Positions 11,353 to 23,162 of a DNA stretch of 64,000 nt are shown here, piece by piece. A model generated the notes under the pieces. The model worked only from the letters and a program-made list of their open reading frames with translations, searched no databases and was not told where the DNA came from. The DNA is taken from assembly GCF_021730395.1 (NCBI RefSeq), contig NW_026463203.1:1-64000 (forward strand), read 5' to 3'. The first letter of the stretch is position 1; each line of letters begins with the position of its first letter. The stretch is from Mercenaria mercenaria (lineage: Eukaryota; Mollusca; Bivalvia; Venerida; Veneridae). Position numbers and translations under genes: made by a program.

Positions 11353-14232
11353 AAGAAAGAAAGACAATGCCGCAAAAGAGAACACATGAAAATGGTCGTC
11401 CGCAGGAGATTTTTGAAGACATGTAAATGATGAATATGACATCAATGAAAGTATTCATGATCATGACAGATACCAACAAACTGGAGAAAAGGAGAATGAA
11501 ATCAGACAGAATCATTGAAAATAATTACCCAAAAGATAAAATTGGTGAAATTAATATGCCAACTTTTAACAAATGAATAGATATGACAGCCAAAGAATGA
11601 AAGGAGAGAGTCAAAGAAGAGAGGAGTTTAGAAAATCCGAAAGACCTACTTGTTACCGATTCATAGAACATGTTACCAGAAATGATACAGATATTGAGAA
11701 AGGAGTCACATAGTACTGACAGGTCACAGCTACACGACCCTTACGTTTCTCTTCATTTCATGATTCTATGAAAAGAAGTAAGGATTTGTTCAATATCGAT
11801 GAAATTGCATTCGACTGAATTAAAAAATGAACTGATCATAACTGACTATGATTCGATCTCACAGCAAACGTGTGTCAAAGAGCTTACTATTACCCCCTAA
11901 CTAAACAGATAAACGATTGAGGGGAGCGGTGGTCTTTAGGTAAAGGTGTCAGCAGCTCAATCCGTGGGTCCATCGAGCACCACGCCCACGCTTTCTCATA
12001 TGACACCAGTACTTATTGCACAAAAATGCAAATACATCGGTAAAATATCAAAAATACCCAAAATGATGGCTATTATAATTTATTTTATCAGCAGGACATG
12101 AATATAAGAAGCAACAGACACGCCCACACTCTGAGAGACATGTTGTTTTAACCATGACGAGAATTGGCCTAGATTTAAATGATATATTAGTAAGAGAGGC
12201 CTGTCGCTTCTGACTATTGACAATAAAAAACAAATACTGATTGAATGGAATAAGGCCGTGACTTTTATTATTATAATATTATTACAGAAATTAATGAAAT
12301 ATCATGGCATATTGTATGAGATGGAAGTATCATAAAAATTGAAAAAGCATGAAATGATAGATTTCTAGCCAAAATGCATAGAAACAAAATAGGCAACGCT
12401 ATGATGCTGAAGCTCTATTTATGATAAGCACACATATACTAGACAATGGAGGGGAAAGAATGCGAATTGTGCTAGCAAATGCAGCTACCGAAAATCCGAG
12501 GCCAAGATGTTCAACGAATTCTCAACATCATGACAATGGATTTTGCTCTGATTGCCTAAAGTATGCTGATAGACGTGTATACAATATGCCATACCGAAAT
12601 GCACAAAGTGTGTTGAGGGCCACCGAATATTTTTTGAAATAAAATTTGCCCATTAAGAGGTACATTGAATAATGTATTTAATTACTGAACAGCCACGTGC
12701 AAACATTCATTTCTTTAAAAATATCAGATCTTCTGGATTATTTACTTTCAAAGATGGCATTATAAGCTATAATCAACTCTATTTGATATTTCTCTTGATT
12801 TTACCTAATCAACACTATATAGCAGTAACTTTTTCCTCGCAAATTTGTTGGATCTAATCCGAAATATATCAGGCGGTAATCTTTATAAGACACGTACTTT
12901 TTAATTCAGCCATTATTCAAGTATGTAATTACGTATATTTGAATAGATCAATACTTTTACTTAATAGTTGTTTTTGCTTACCCTACTAGCAAAGTTTCCA
13001 TTTGTTTTCACCAGTCCAAGGTGAAAGAACTCTACCGAGGTCATGCCACCCTGCCACTCCCAGTGTATATTTAGATTTAGCAAAGTCTCTAATTCAATCC
13101 GCCAAATGGTTTGACGGTGCTCTCATGCTGCCCTTCTATTCTTAGTGTACTGTTTGTATCGACAGTTCTTCTTTCTTGGCTCCGGTATGATAACATATAT
13201 CGGCAGTACAACACCAATGACAAGAGGATGTAGAAGCTGCATGCACAAGGAACTAAATAAAAGTAAATATAATATCAAAATTATTTTTTTCTATTTTAAT
13301 GGGTTTAATGTCGCCAATTCAAATCTTTAAATAACAGAAATACTATACAGTTTTTTTTTTTTTTTTATTGATGAATGATTCATTATAACGATAATGACAC
13401 AAAGCGTAGGCCTACAACCCTAGATTTGGCGCTCAGAATGAAAATAATTAGTTAGATGGCGGCAGTAAGATATCATACTGACGCAATATTCAAGAATCAT
13501 TGTTATTGCAATTTCTTACGACTAAGTCATTGGCAGTATAATACGAAATATTTTCATACGTAATACATACATGCATAAAAAGCATCTAGCACCGAATAAG
13601 CAAAGTCGCATTTCAAAAGCAAAATTTGTATGATATATGCCGTACAAATCACTTCGATCAATTTAACCTACATAGACAACCTGTTTTACAAAAGCCGCAG
13701 GAAAACAGTTTAATAACAAGCATTAACACAGATATTACGGACACAAACCTATGTGTAGTCTGTATCACATACGATAGAACAAAACGGACTAATAACAACG
13801 TTTCAATAACATCGAAATTTATCATCTGCTTCTACAACAACCACATCAAAACAGTTTTTGATAACAAGCGTTTAAATAGATAATTTGGTCACTAACCGAT
13901 TTAGATGACAGAGCAAAACAGACCAAAGACGACGGTTTAATAACATATAGCTTTTACCGGACTACTTACCTTCAGGTATTGCTACCAAGAACATATTTTA
14001 ACAACTTTACCAAATAACAGCATAAATTTCTATTGTCCAGCTGTATGTTTTCTTCACCCATCACCCAAAAGAAAGTTCCTTTCAATACCTGCTTGGAAAT
14101 AAAACAAAGCAAAAAATTTTACTGATGTATATACTTAATGCATGTTTAATTTTTAAAACTATTTCCAGTTTCGGAAGGTCAATATAGCACTGCTGTAATT
14201 ATCGCCTAATGTACAGTAAAATGCATAGACTA
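11353..14232. other. Gene-free interval
   Basis: No coding region is recognised. At 11918-12010 a tRNA-like SINE head may be present (GGGAGCGGTGGTCTTTAGGT, then GTGGGTCCATCGAGCACC), but it is too decayed to place with confidence. The short open frame at 12421-12642 resembles no family I know. Confidence 0.5.
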
Positions 14233-14285
14233 ATAATCATCATCATAAACACCACCACCATCATCATCATCATCACCATCATCAT
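14233..14285. repeat. CAT/CAC triplet microsatellite
   Basis: An imperfect run of ATC/CAC triplets. Confidence 0.85.
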
Positions 14286-14411
14286 ATTTTACTTTTGTGA
14301 TTAAAGGTATGATTAATAGCACAACGTCGCCATCAACATCCTCATCATGAGGATACCATCAAAATTATATAAATAGAACAAAAAACAATAACCACGATAT
14401 TATATTTCTTA

Positions 14412-14700
14412 AACTAGAGATGCTTTTGAGAAAAGCACATGTCTCCCAGAACTGTCTTATCAGATTTTCAGTGCTTTGATTATAACTGACTGCCTTATCA
14501 GACTTTCAGTGCTTTGATTATAAAAAAAACAAGTTTCAAGGACCAAAATTCCAAAGTGCATGGGCCGATTTGGCAGGTTATCGAACTTTGCCGAGGTATT
14601 ATGGTCGAACACATTTTGTTTAAGTTTGGTGAAGATTGTTACGCTTTCAAAGTATTCAACTGCTATTGGCAACAACCAAAGAAAGATGCGTTCATTCATT
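14412..14700 (+). repeat. Dispersed repeat with GCTTTTGAGAAAAGC hairpin head
   Basis: It begins ACTAGAGATGCTTTTGAGAA then AAGCACATGTCTCCCA, a short hairpin, and continues through GTTTGGTGAAGATTG. The repeat at 33500-33812 has the same head and a GTTTTGTGAAGATCCGATG body. A 38-bp tandem duplication (TTTCAGTGCTTTGATTATAA twice) lies at about 14455-14530. Confidence 0.65.
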
Positions 14701-14712
14701 CCCAAATTTGCA

Positions 14713-14714
<2 letters not shown>

Positions 14715-14759
<45 letters not shown>
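14715..14759. repeat. (AT)n microsatellite
   Basis: About 22 AT dinucleotides. Ile/Tyr-rich frames across it are artefacts. Confidence 0.95.
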
Positions 14760-14765
<6 letters not shown>

Positions 14766-15664
14766 CGTAAATAACCGATGTTTGTTGGATATTAATAAAT
14801 AACACATGGAAATATTTAGAATTACATTGTATTCAAGAGCTTTAGTGGCCAATTATTGTTACTTTTCATTCATCTTTAATTTAATGAAATACATTGTAAA
14901 TAAAAAATACAATTTGTTCAAAAACTTATCTGCATTTTTCTTGCATCCTCCTCTTTGTGGCAACTTTACTGGAAAACGCCAGCTCTTCAAACATGTGATG
15001 AAGGTATTTTTGTACACGAACTATCGACTTGTCTGCTTCGTTATTTGTGAAGGTATAAACCGGTTTGAAATATAAAATGATAAAATTGACCACACCCGTG
15101 ACCTGCTCGTGCGTGAAATTGATTAATCGAGGCATGTTATATTGTATGGACTGGATTAGAGTAATAGAAGCAGAAATTATAGCTCTTGTGTACCTACTGA
15201 AAAATAACATAGATTTATTTCTCAAGAGAACATAAATTCCTCTATTTCATATCCTCCAGCATATGAAGATTAGATGTAAATGGCATGACAGTATGAACAA
15301 GTATGTATGAACATCAAAATACGTTATTTTAACTGGCATATGGTGTACTTAATGTGTTTTAGGGGAAGACATTGATGCGAAAATAATATGAGATTTATTC
15401 GAATAGAGAGAAAATAACCTCTTCATATGCCGTTGCTCGTTTTTTTTTTTTGTGTTTTTTTTTTCTTCTTTTTTTTTGTGCGTAAACGGTTTGCAACTTG
15501 GCTTTCTAAAAATTATTCACTTGCCCAAAAGACGGTCAATCATTGATAGGGAAATTGAAAAAAGATGCGGACCTCACTTAATGAACGTGCATAGGTACCC
15601 TCTTTCCAACACACCACTACTTGTACGTGATCGATACGAGAATAATTCTCTATAATGAAAGTAT
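14760..15664. other. Gene-free interval
   Basis: Nothing recognised apart from T-rich tracts near 15440-15480. Confidence 0.5.
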
Positions 15665-16075
15665 CCATCACAAAATATAAGATTGTGAAGATTGTGAATT
15701 TCGATTCAATTAGAAAATTATAGTAACTAATTCAATATCAACGTGTACTCGTCGTCTGCTGACGATATGACGTTGTCTGGTAGTGGTTGGCAGGTTTCAC
15801 AGTCTACTTGTGATACGTCAGCGTCTGCTTGCCACATGTGTTTGTCTGCAAGTGATAGTGATAGTCTGCTGGTAGCGATATGTCTGCTGATGATAGTCGA
15901 TCGTCAGCCGGCGACATGTCATGGTCTGCTGGTGCTAGGTCATCATTTTTGCTGGTGATAGGCCATCGTCTGATAGTGATATTTCATCGTCGACCGGCTG
16001 CAAGTGCTAGTTCGTTGTCTGCTTGTTTCGTCGTTTGCTAGAGAGATTTCATCGCGATAGGTCAACATCTCCTGA
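15665..16075 (+). repeat. CTGCTGATGATATGTC-type repeat with shared 5' flank
   Basis: Irregular repeats of GTCTGCTGATGATAGTC, GTCTGCTGACGATATGAC and related words. Its 5' flank (ATAAGATTGTGAA, TTTCGATTCAATT) matches the sequence at 30580-30610 in duplication unit A, where a similar repeat follows at 30895-31160. It is therefore a third, rearranged relative of that part of the duplicated unit. Confidence 0.7.
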
Positions 16076-16394
16076 TGATCAGTTTTGAATAGTTCCTTCT
16101 TCAATTTCGGTTCCTCAGACAGACAAATTTTCATATTAGAGAGCTTCAGACTATCCGGCCTTTTGATATTAAACCTGACTTAAAGCGTAATGACAGTCTT
16201 ATGTATCTTATAAGTCCAAAACGTTTTCAATGTTTTTATGGCATCATAGATATCATTAACAGCTTCATATTCACTGTACTGAATGATGGAAGACATATGT
16301 GAAAGGAGAGTATGTACATAGTAAGAATAAATGTTGATGAGTTCTTTCAGATAAGGATGTTTAATCTAAGGTGGCGTAAAATGCTTTAAAATAT

Positions 16395-16490
16395 TATAAC
16401 AAATTACGACAGAGCCTCGTTACCGCCCAAAACAAGTTACCCTCAAACCTGATATTCCTATCTGCTCAACAACCAATGACAGATTATTAT
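16395..16490 (-). mobile_element. Single arm of a foldback element
   Basis: GCCTCGTTACCGCCCAAAAC, ACCTGATATTCCTATCTGC and CAATGACAGATTATT match the right arm of the element at 10544-10690. Confidence 0.6.
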
Positions 16491-16573
16491 ATTCAGGCAT
16501 TCTACATTCTATATGGAACAAAGAAAGAAAAGAAAGGTTAATTCATACCTTCACTGGGATTTAATTTTGCGGA

Positions 16574-18166
16574 GAAAATATAACAAGAGGGCCATGATGG
16601 CCCTATACCGCTCACCTAAGTACCGTTGCTCTTAATGATAAGATCAAGTTTTGACATAGATCACATAGGCATACATATTAAATATCATCAGGATAAATAT
16701 TTTAAAATTTTCTTGTAACAGTCTCTTTTGACCTATGGGTCACATACTAGTCAGGGCCAATCTAGACACAATGTTTGAGGGTCCTAGGCTCAAATGCTGC
16801 ATTTTTGTACTAGCATGACTATTCCTTACCCTGGAAGACTTAAATAACATTTAAAACCAGTCGCATTAGATGCTGGTGAGGTATATTCATTTACGTAAAA
16901 TAAAGGGAGGTAATTTGTCATAAATTCAGTCAAAAGCTATCTACTTTGATTGTTCGAGTCCATCTGATGACATAAATGACATTTCAAATCAGTATCTTCA
17001 TTGGTTACTGAGATACACCCATTTTAATTTGAGACAAAGGGAGGTAATTTGACATAAAATCAGACCATAGTTATCTGCCTTTTTTGTCTCAGTCCGACAT
17101 ATGACATTAATGAAATTTCAAATGAGTCCTATAAATACTTACCGAGATTTTTATTAAAATCAGGCGAGATAATCATACATTGGTATATGCATGCAAAAGA
17201 TACAGAGTACAAGCCTGAACAACAATATATTATTAAAACAGTCACATCTATAAACGTTTAATCAAGAGTTTTCTAACATGACTATTTCTTACCATGGAAG
17301 ACATAAATAACGTTTCAAGCTGGTAAGGTATATTCATTAACATGAAATATAAAGGGAGGTAATTTGTCATAAATTCAGTCAATATCTATCTTCACTGATT
17401 GTCCAGTTCAATCTGATGACATAAATAAAATTTCAGATCAGTATCTTCATTAGTTACGGAGATATACCCATTTTAATTTGAAATATTGGGAGGTAATTTG
17501 ACATAAAATCAGTCCACAGTTATCTACCCTGATTGTCTCAGTTCAACTAATGACAATAATGAAATTTAAAATGAGTCCAATAAATACTTATAAATACAAA
17601 TCAATTTTCATTAAAACAAGGGGAGGTAATCAGATATGAAATAACTCCGGAACCTATGACTGGATCTGACAGATTCGTCATGGAATCCAAAATTTATTGT
17701 TGTTGAAGATATTTTGCAAGTTTGTATCAAATCAAACCACAAATGAAGTCTATACATGCTATATGGCTGCAAAAGCCAAAATAGCAAATTTTAGCCATTT
17801 AAGGGGCCATAACTCTGGAACCAATGATAGGATCTGGCCAGTTTTCTAAAGAAACCGAGATATCATGCCAATACAACTTATGGGCAAGTTTGATTAATGT
17901 TGATTGCAAAATGTGGTGTCTATCGTGTTCACAAACAAAAAATGGTAAATTTTGGCCTTTTAAGGAGCCATAACTCTGGAATCCATTACCAAATCTGGCC
18001 AGTTTTCGAAAGGAACTGAGATATTATGCCAATACAACTTGTGTGCAAGTTTGATTAAAATTGATTACAAACTGTGGTCTCTAGCGTGTTCACAAGAAAT
18101 TGTGGACGACGGACGAAGGGCGATCATAAAAGCTCACGTTGTCACTACGTGACGGGTGAGCTAAAA
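16574..18166 (+). mobile_element. Hairpin-headed element with tandem core units, about 1.6 kb
   Basis: The head AACAAGAGGGCCATGATGGC contains the palindrome AGGGCCATGATGGCCCT and is followed by CGCTCACCTAAG. The core has GGGAGGTAATTTG units at about 16905, 17039, 17354, 17488 and 17620 (spacing 132-135 bp within pairs, pairs shifted by 449 bp), then CCATAACTCTGGAA units at about 17639, 17807 and 17968 (160-168 bp). The tail is GACGGACGAAGGGCGATC and AAAAGCTCAC, then GGGTGAGCTAAAAA. No coding capacity. The hairpin ends plus tandem core resemble non-autonomous Helentron-related (Pearl-type) elements; that class is inference. Confidence 0.7.
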
Positions 18167-18372
18167 ATCAAACACCAGAAATGACAAGAGCTGTCTCGGA
18201 AAAAAATGTCACGCACATTTACACTTCATGGATCTTGTAATATATGATGTAGAACAGATATTGTCAGTTTCAATCTAATCCATTCAGTAATAACACAGAC
18301 AGACGTAAGGACTTCAAATGAATCAAACTTTTACCTGAAGTAGTTCTAAGTAAAATGAACATATTTAAGTCA

Positions 18373-18672
18373 TCTTGGTTTTTTTTTTTTTTTTTTTTTT
18401 TGGTTCGGTTAACGCCTTTTAAGCATTTTAGTTAAACAACGATGGGCAGTTAACCTAGCCAGTGACCCTGGATTCTGTACCAATACAGACTTTGTTCTCC
18501 GCAAGTAACTGTCAACTTCCTCACATGAATCAGAGGTGGAGGACAAATAATGTCAAACACGTTGTCTTCTTTATAATCGTCACGGAGAACATACGCCCTG
18601 CCCCGGGATTGAACTCACGACCCCACGATCTGTAGATCTGCTCTCCCCCATATTAAGCTATGCGGGCGGGCT
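18373..18672 (-). mobile_element. tRNA-derived SINE (family 1)
   Basis: On the minus strand the head GCCCGCCCGCATAGCTTAAT carries a degenerate A box and a B-box-like GAGTTCAATCC. The body includes GGAGAACAAAGTCTG and AAAGGCGTTAACC and ends in a run of 20+ A. Flanks TATTTAAGTCA (18362-18372) and TATTTAAATCA (18673-18683) form an 11-bp target-site duplication with one mismatch. Confidence 0.88.
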
Positions 18673-18689
18673 TATTTAAATCAGAGTTA

Positions 18690-19435
18690 TTAACTTTGTA
18701 TCATATGACATGGATGATGATATGAGACAAGAAGATGTTTACATGAAATAAATTAAGTAATAACCGAGACAGAATGAAAGTGCTTTAAAACACTTTAACT
18801 TGAAATAAAAAGGCGAATATCACCATTCATATTATGCATGTGGTCTCAACAAGTCATACCAGAAATTTATTGTTTATAGACGAACTATATTTCCGATACT
18901 TGAGGGGAATCACCTACTTTTTTAGAACACATGCAAGTCTATAAATAAATCACGTGTAACAATGTAATGTATAACGTTATTCAATCCTAGATTTGCCGCA
19001 TACACGAGTATAATTATACAAAATGAACAATTGAAAAAATGTGGCCTATTACCAAAATCGGTGGTTGGTCATAGTGCTTTGTATTCAGTCGTTAGTATTT
19101 TAAGCAATTTAGAAGCTTTTAAATTTAAGTCTTCACTGTCTTTTTTATCAACGTACACAAATATCATGTAAAATTTTATACGATTTTCTAATGAATGTCA
19201 TTCAGCAGTTTAATTAATCTTCAAGGAGAAATTCTCCATTATAGTTAGAGAGCTTTGTTGTCTTAAACTTATAATTTTGTGTTAAATGCTCATTATTGTT
19301 TAAACTGTTCCGGTCATTAAATTTTTGTCAACACTTATTCTTTTCAAAATTGGCTTTCAAATTTGACCACTCGTATTTAAAATCTTGAAACAAGTAAAAT
19401 ATTTATTGGTCACCGAAAGTATAAATCTGCCTAAA
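18690..19435. other. Gene-free interval
   Basis: AT-rich; nothing recognised. Confidence 0.5.
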
Positions 19436-19637
19436 TGTCAGGGTACTTGGCTATAATGATTAGGTATTTATCATTCCTCGCAGCTGTGGTGGTTTGAAAC
19501 CTCGCTTATGGTGTAGAATTCTTTAATGTGAGGAATCAATCCATCTGGCTTCTACTGCACGGACGGATAACTGGGGTCGTCTTCCAACGTAAAGAAGTTG
19601 AAAAGTTGCAAAATGACATATGATATTTAGGTGTGAT
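19436..19637 (+). mobile_element. Degraded tRNA-derived SINE (family 2)
   Basis: TACTTGGCTATAATGATTAG (A-box region), GGTGGTTTGAAACCTCGC (B-box region), AATTCTTTAATGTGAGGA, GGGGTCGTCTTCCA and TGACATATGATATTTAGGTG follow family-2 order on the plus strand. The tRNA part is heavily mutated, so this copy looks old. Confidence 0.65.
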
Positions 19638-19950
19638 TTCAGACCGAAATAAACGGGAGCATCCGTCTGGCGGTTATTGTGCCGACCACTCAACGTATGG
19701 GCCATGGGTTCGAACGTAACTTGCGTCATGAGCACAGCTCCAGCGGTGCAGGCACACGTAAAATGTAAATTCTTTCATTCACAAGTGAAAGATATTTCAG
19801 TGTTACAAATGATAAGAGTTTTATTTTCAGTGAATAACATGTATTATACAGGATGTTTATGATGTTGCGCTCATTTTACAAGCAGCTATAAATTAACAAA
19901 TTTTGATTCCTGTTCAAATGTTGTTTCGTTTCTTCTCATAGTTATTAACA

Positions 19951-20100
19951 CAGTGGACCCAAAATGACAATCGGTATTGTCCGTTCAAATACGTGTTCTC
20001 CTGGTGCGATGTGGGCATTTCTCAGTGATGTTCGAAGGATGCCGAAATAGCATACGATGATGATATGCCGGGACTGCCGATTGTCATTACTGATCCACTG
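19951..20100. mobile_element. MITE, 150 bp, CAGTGG...CCACTG ends
   Basis: The left end CAGTGGACCCAAAATGACAA, then TCGG, is matched in reverse by CCGATTGTCATTACTGATCC, then ACTG. The inverted repeats of about 24 bp have a few mismatches. The CAGTGG end recalls pogo/Tigger-type MITEs, but no clean TA duplication is visible. Confidence 0.65.
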
Positions 20101-20145
20101 CCTTAGGCATAATATTAATATGTTATAATATAACTGAAATTGATG

Positions 20146-20433
20146 TTTGTTTGTTTGTTTTGGGTTTAACGCCGTTTTTCAACAGTATTTCAGTCATGTA
20201 ACGGCGGGCAGTTAACCTAACCAGTGTTCCTGGAGTTCTGTACCAGTACAAACCTGTTCTCCGCAAGTAACTGCCAACTTCCCCACATGAATTATCAGAG
20301 GTGGAGGACTAATGATCAGACACAATGTCGTTTATCAAATAGTCACGGAGAACATACGCCCCGCCCGAGGATCGAACTCGCGACCTCGCGATCCGTAGAC
20401 CAACGCTCTTACCTACTGAGCTAAGCGGGCGGG
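20146..20433 (-). mobile_element. tRNA-derived SINE (family 1) with perfect target duplication
   Basis: Read on the minus strand: head with A box TTAGCTCAGTAGG and B box GAGTTCGATCC, body CGGAGAACAGGTTTGTACTG and AACGGCGTTAAACCC, tail of AAAC repeats. The 12-bp CTGAAATTGATG stands on both sides (20134-20145 and 20434-20445). This is the best-preserved SINE in the window and probably the youngest. Confidence 0.93.
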
Positions 20434-20445
20434 CTGAAATTGATG

Positions 20446-20995
20446 AAAACGATGCAAATTTATGTATATCAAATCCCTTGCAGAGTTTACCTCCACTAGC
20501 GGTACATACTAATCACTTTTATCATGATGAAAATCACATGACTGTTACAAAGAAATTCAAACATTTCCAAGTTTATATAATTTATTATATCCAAAACATT
20601 TTTCTATGTGAATTATGCTATCTACTCAGTTAATAAGCCAAAAGTGTTGTTCAAAGTTGAAAAATAAAGTTCAAAATTTCTAACCAGTTCAGCTTTTTTC
20701 TCATCAAGTTGTTTTTGACGTTGTTATTGTTTTTAAGATGTGAAAATTGTACCTTCAAGAAATTTGCAAAAAGGAAATATGAATAGTTTTTTATTTACCT
20801 ATCCAAGTGATGGAAGTAAATATGTCGATACGTTATCTTTCAAATTACAATTAAAATTATTAGACATATTTTGGATAACAAACGTTTTAAGATGAAGACA
20901 CAATGACAGAAGATAACTTTAAATGAAGAAAATGCATGCCTGCTTTTATTTGTATAACTCATTTATAAATCACTTACACAGGTCTTATGTACGTA
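20446..20995. other. Gene-free interval
   Basis: AT-rich; nothing recognised. Confidence 0.5.
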
Positions 20996-21480
20996 CGTGA
21001 CAGACCGACCGACGTGTGCAAAGCAAGATTCCCCAGCTTTTTTCAAAGGGGTGAGGGAACATACGGACCATCTACACTCTAAGCCTAATCATCTTACCAA
21101 CTTTGAAGGGTTTGGGACAATTAAATCTCAAGTTATTGAGCGGCAACAGTTTTCAACTTTTAGGCCCCGAGACTTTTGCTGTAACCTACTGACCCCAAAA
21201 ACAGCCAGGGCCATCTACTTCAAAAGACTAATCATGCTGTACTGGGTTATAAAGTTATTAAACGGGCAGGCCCCTGTGACTCTGGTCTTTGACGTACTGA
21301 CCCAATAAAACAATAGGTGTCATCAGTTTATTCTTCTTGAGCCCAATCATGCCAATAAGTTTGAAGGTTCCGGATCATGTTGTTCTCACGTTATTGAGTT
21401 TTCAACTTTCAGGCCCATGTAGCCTTGACCTTTGACCTATAGACCGCCATTAAAATAGAGGTCATCTACTTTTCATAAGC
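20996..21480. repeat. Dispersed repeat with tandem GACCTACTGACC-like units
   Basis: GACAGACCGACCGACGTGTG opens the block and a CCCC...GGGG hairpin follows. Units with AGTTATTGAG or CGTTATTGAG, TTTTCAACTTTYAGGCCC and CTGACCCMAWAAAAC recur at intervals of roughly 125-165 bp. Non-coding; orientation not settled. Confidence 0.6.
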
Positions 21481-22689
21481 CCAGTTTGAACGTTATAAGT
21501 TAATTGATTTCCATGTTACTGCGCGGAAACCGTTCGCGCTGCCCACGGTTGGCTATATAAACCGGTCGAGTTGACCGACATATGCAAAGCAATACGAAAT
21601 AAAGCAATAAATAACTTAATTTATTGGTGTATATGTTTCGCATAACTGATAGCATTGAGAGGGGATTACTGTACGAGGGGATGGACGTAACGTTTAATAT
21701 ATACATTTCTTTTTCAAGCTATATAATGAGACAAATTCTTCAGTCATGTCAGTCATGGATCTGTCTCCTTTTACTTTGTAACAACTATGTAATATAATGT
21801 CAATTGCCTTAGAGATTTAATGTATACTTTTATAAGCGAACATACTTAATTTTAACTTTGTACAATCTTGCAAAGTTAGTTATTAACTAGTTATTAACAA
21901 CAAATTTGTTAAGAAAACTAAGGTAAAGACGATGAAAACGGATAGTATGAGAAAACAAAATCTCGTAAAAACATGATAAAGATATTTACAACATATGCAA
22001 TTATGCGAAATTCCTTGCAAGGGATGATAATGATCCTTCAATTCAAGCATTATTGAAACAAAAGCAAGACATAAATAGGGCAATTAATAAATTATCTTCA
22101 TACATTTTAAAGGTACTTCTGCACGTTTGATAAACCTGAAGTAATGGCGTAACATTATTTATATCATTTATCCCAAAACATAGAATAAAGCCTGGATTCG
22201 GCGTACGGAAATGAAAATCATTTTATGAATTAATGACAGCTGTTGGGTAAATTGGTTACAATGGCAACGTAACAATCTTTCTAAAGTTAAAATATTATAT
22301 CTAAACATCTGAAACATAAAAATAATTAAAGAATTGTCTCATGATCAGCTTGAAATACACATATCTCTTTAATCATGTGCAAATATCTCAAAAACAAGCA
22401 CATGGATCTATACCTTCTATTTCAATATACTAAAGGCCATGTGTTCATTTTTTACTGCGCAAAATTTCATTAAAATTGACATTGTATTCATATATAACAG
22501 GAGGTGCCTGATCCGCCAAAAAATGAATCAATATAAAAAGCTTGGCTTAGTGAAAAGCCTATTCAAACAAAGGGCGGTCCTGGGGCGCAGTTGGCGTTCG
22601 TCTCTAAACTTCCGGCGAGATACACTTTCGATAGCCTAACTCATTCAAATTGCTTTTTCCACAAATGTCAGACATGACATTGTGTAAAA
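21481..22689. other. Gene-free interval
   Basis: No gene or strong repeat recognised. Confidence 0.5.
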
Positions 22690-23162
22690 TATTAATGCTC
22701 AAACTATGTCATATATACATCAGACTGCACTATTTGAGTTGTACATTATAAAACATTTTTGAGGCGTACATCCTCGGGACCCCTAAAAATTACAGTCCCA
22801 CACACTCTGATCCAAAACACTGGAACCACCCTCGAAAAGGCTTCTTTTTTATATATATGCACAACAAGAATGGTGGATATAATAAAACAGGTTAGAAATG
22901 CAGATCAGAATCTGATAATATTACTACCTATCAATCAGTCAGGGTTAAACTGCTAAAATTTCGTTTATCTTTTTTTTTTGTACCACTAGCGTATATGCAA
23001 AAAAAAAAAAAGATCATTTGTAATAATATGGTTGAGATTAAAAGATTAGATCTATTACATCCATTTGTGTAACATCGTTTCGACATACAAAGAATGCATA
23101 TGAAAAATAACACAATATTGTACTTTTGCATGTACCAAATGTTTGGAGTGTCATAAAACTCA

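Noticed and set aside
12421-12642. 73-codon frame as a small gene
   Set aside because: No recognisable domain, no supporting context, length expected by chance in this much sequence.
14460-14852. 130-codon frame with an Ile/Tyr run
   Set aside because: It crosses the (AT)n microsatellite; overlapping frames on both strands show the same run.
20360-20434. tRNA gene on the minus strand (also 11280-11352 and 18600-18672)
   Set aside because: A and B boxes belong to SINE heads: conserved SINE bodies follow, target duplications flank two of them, and the cloverleaf is not complete.
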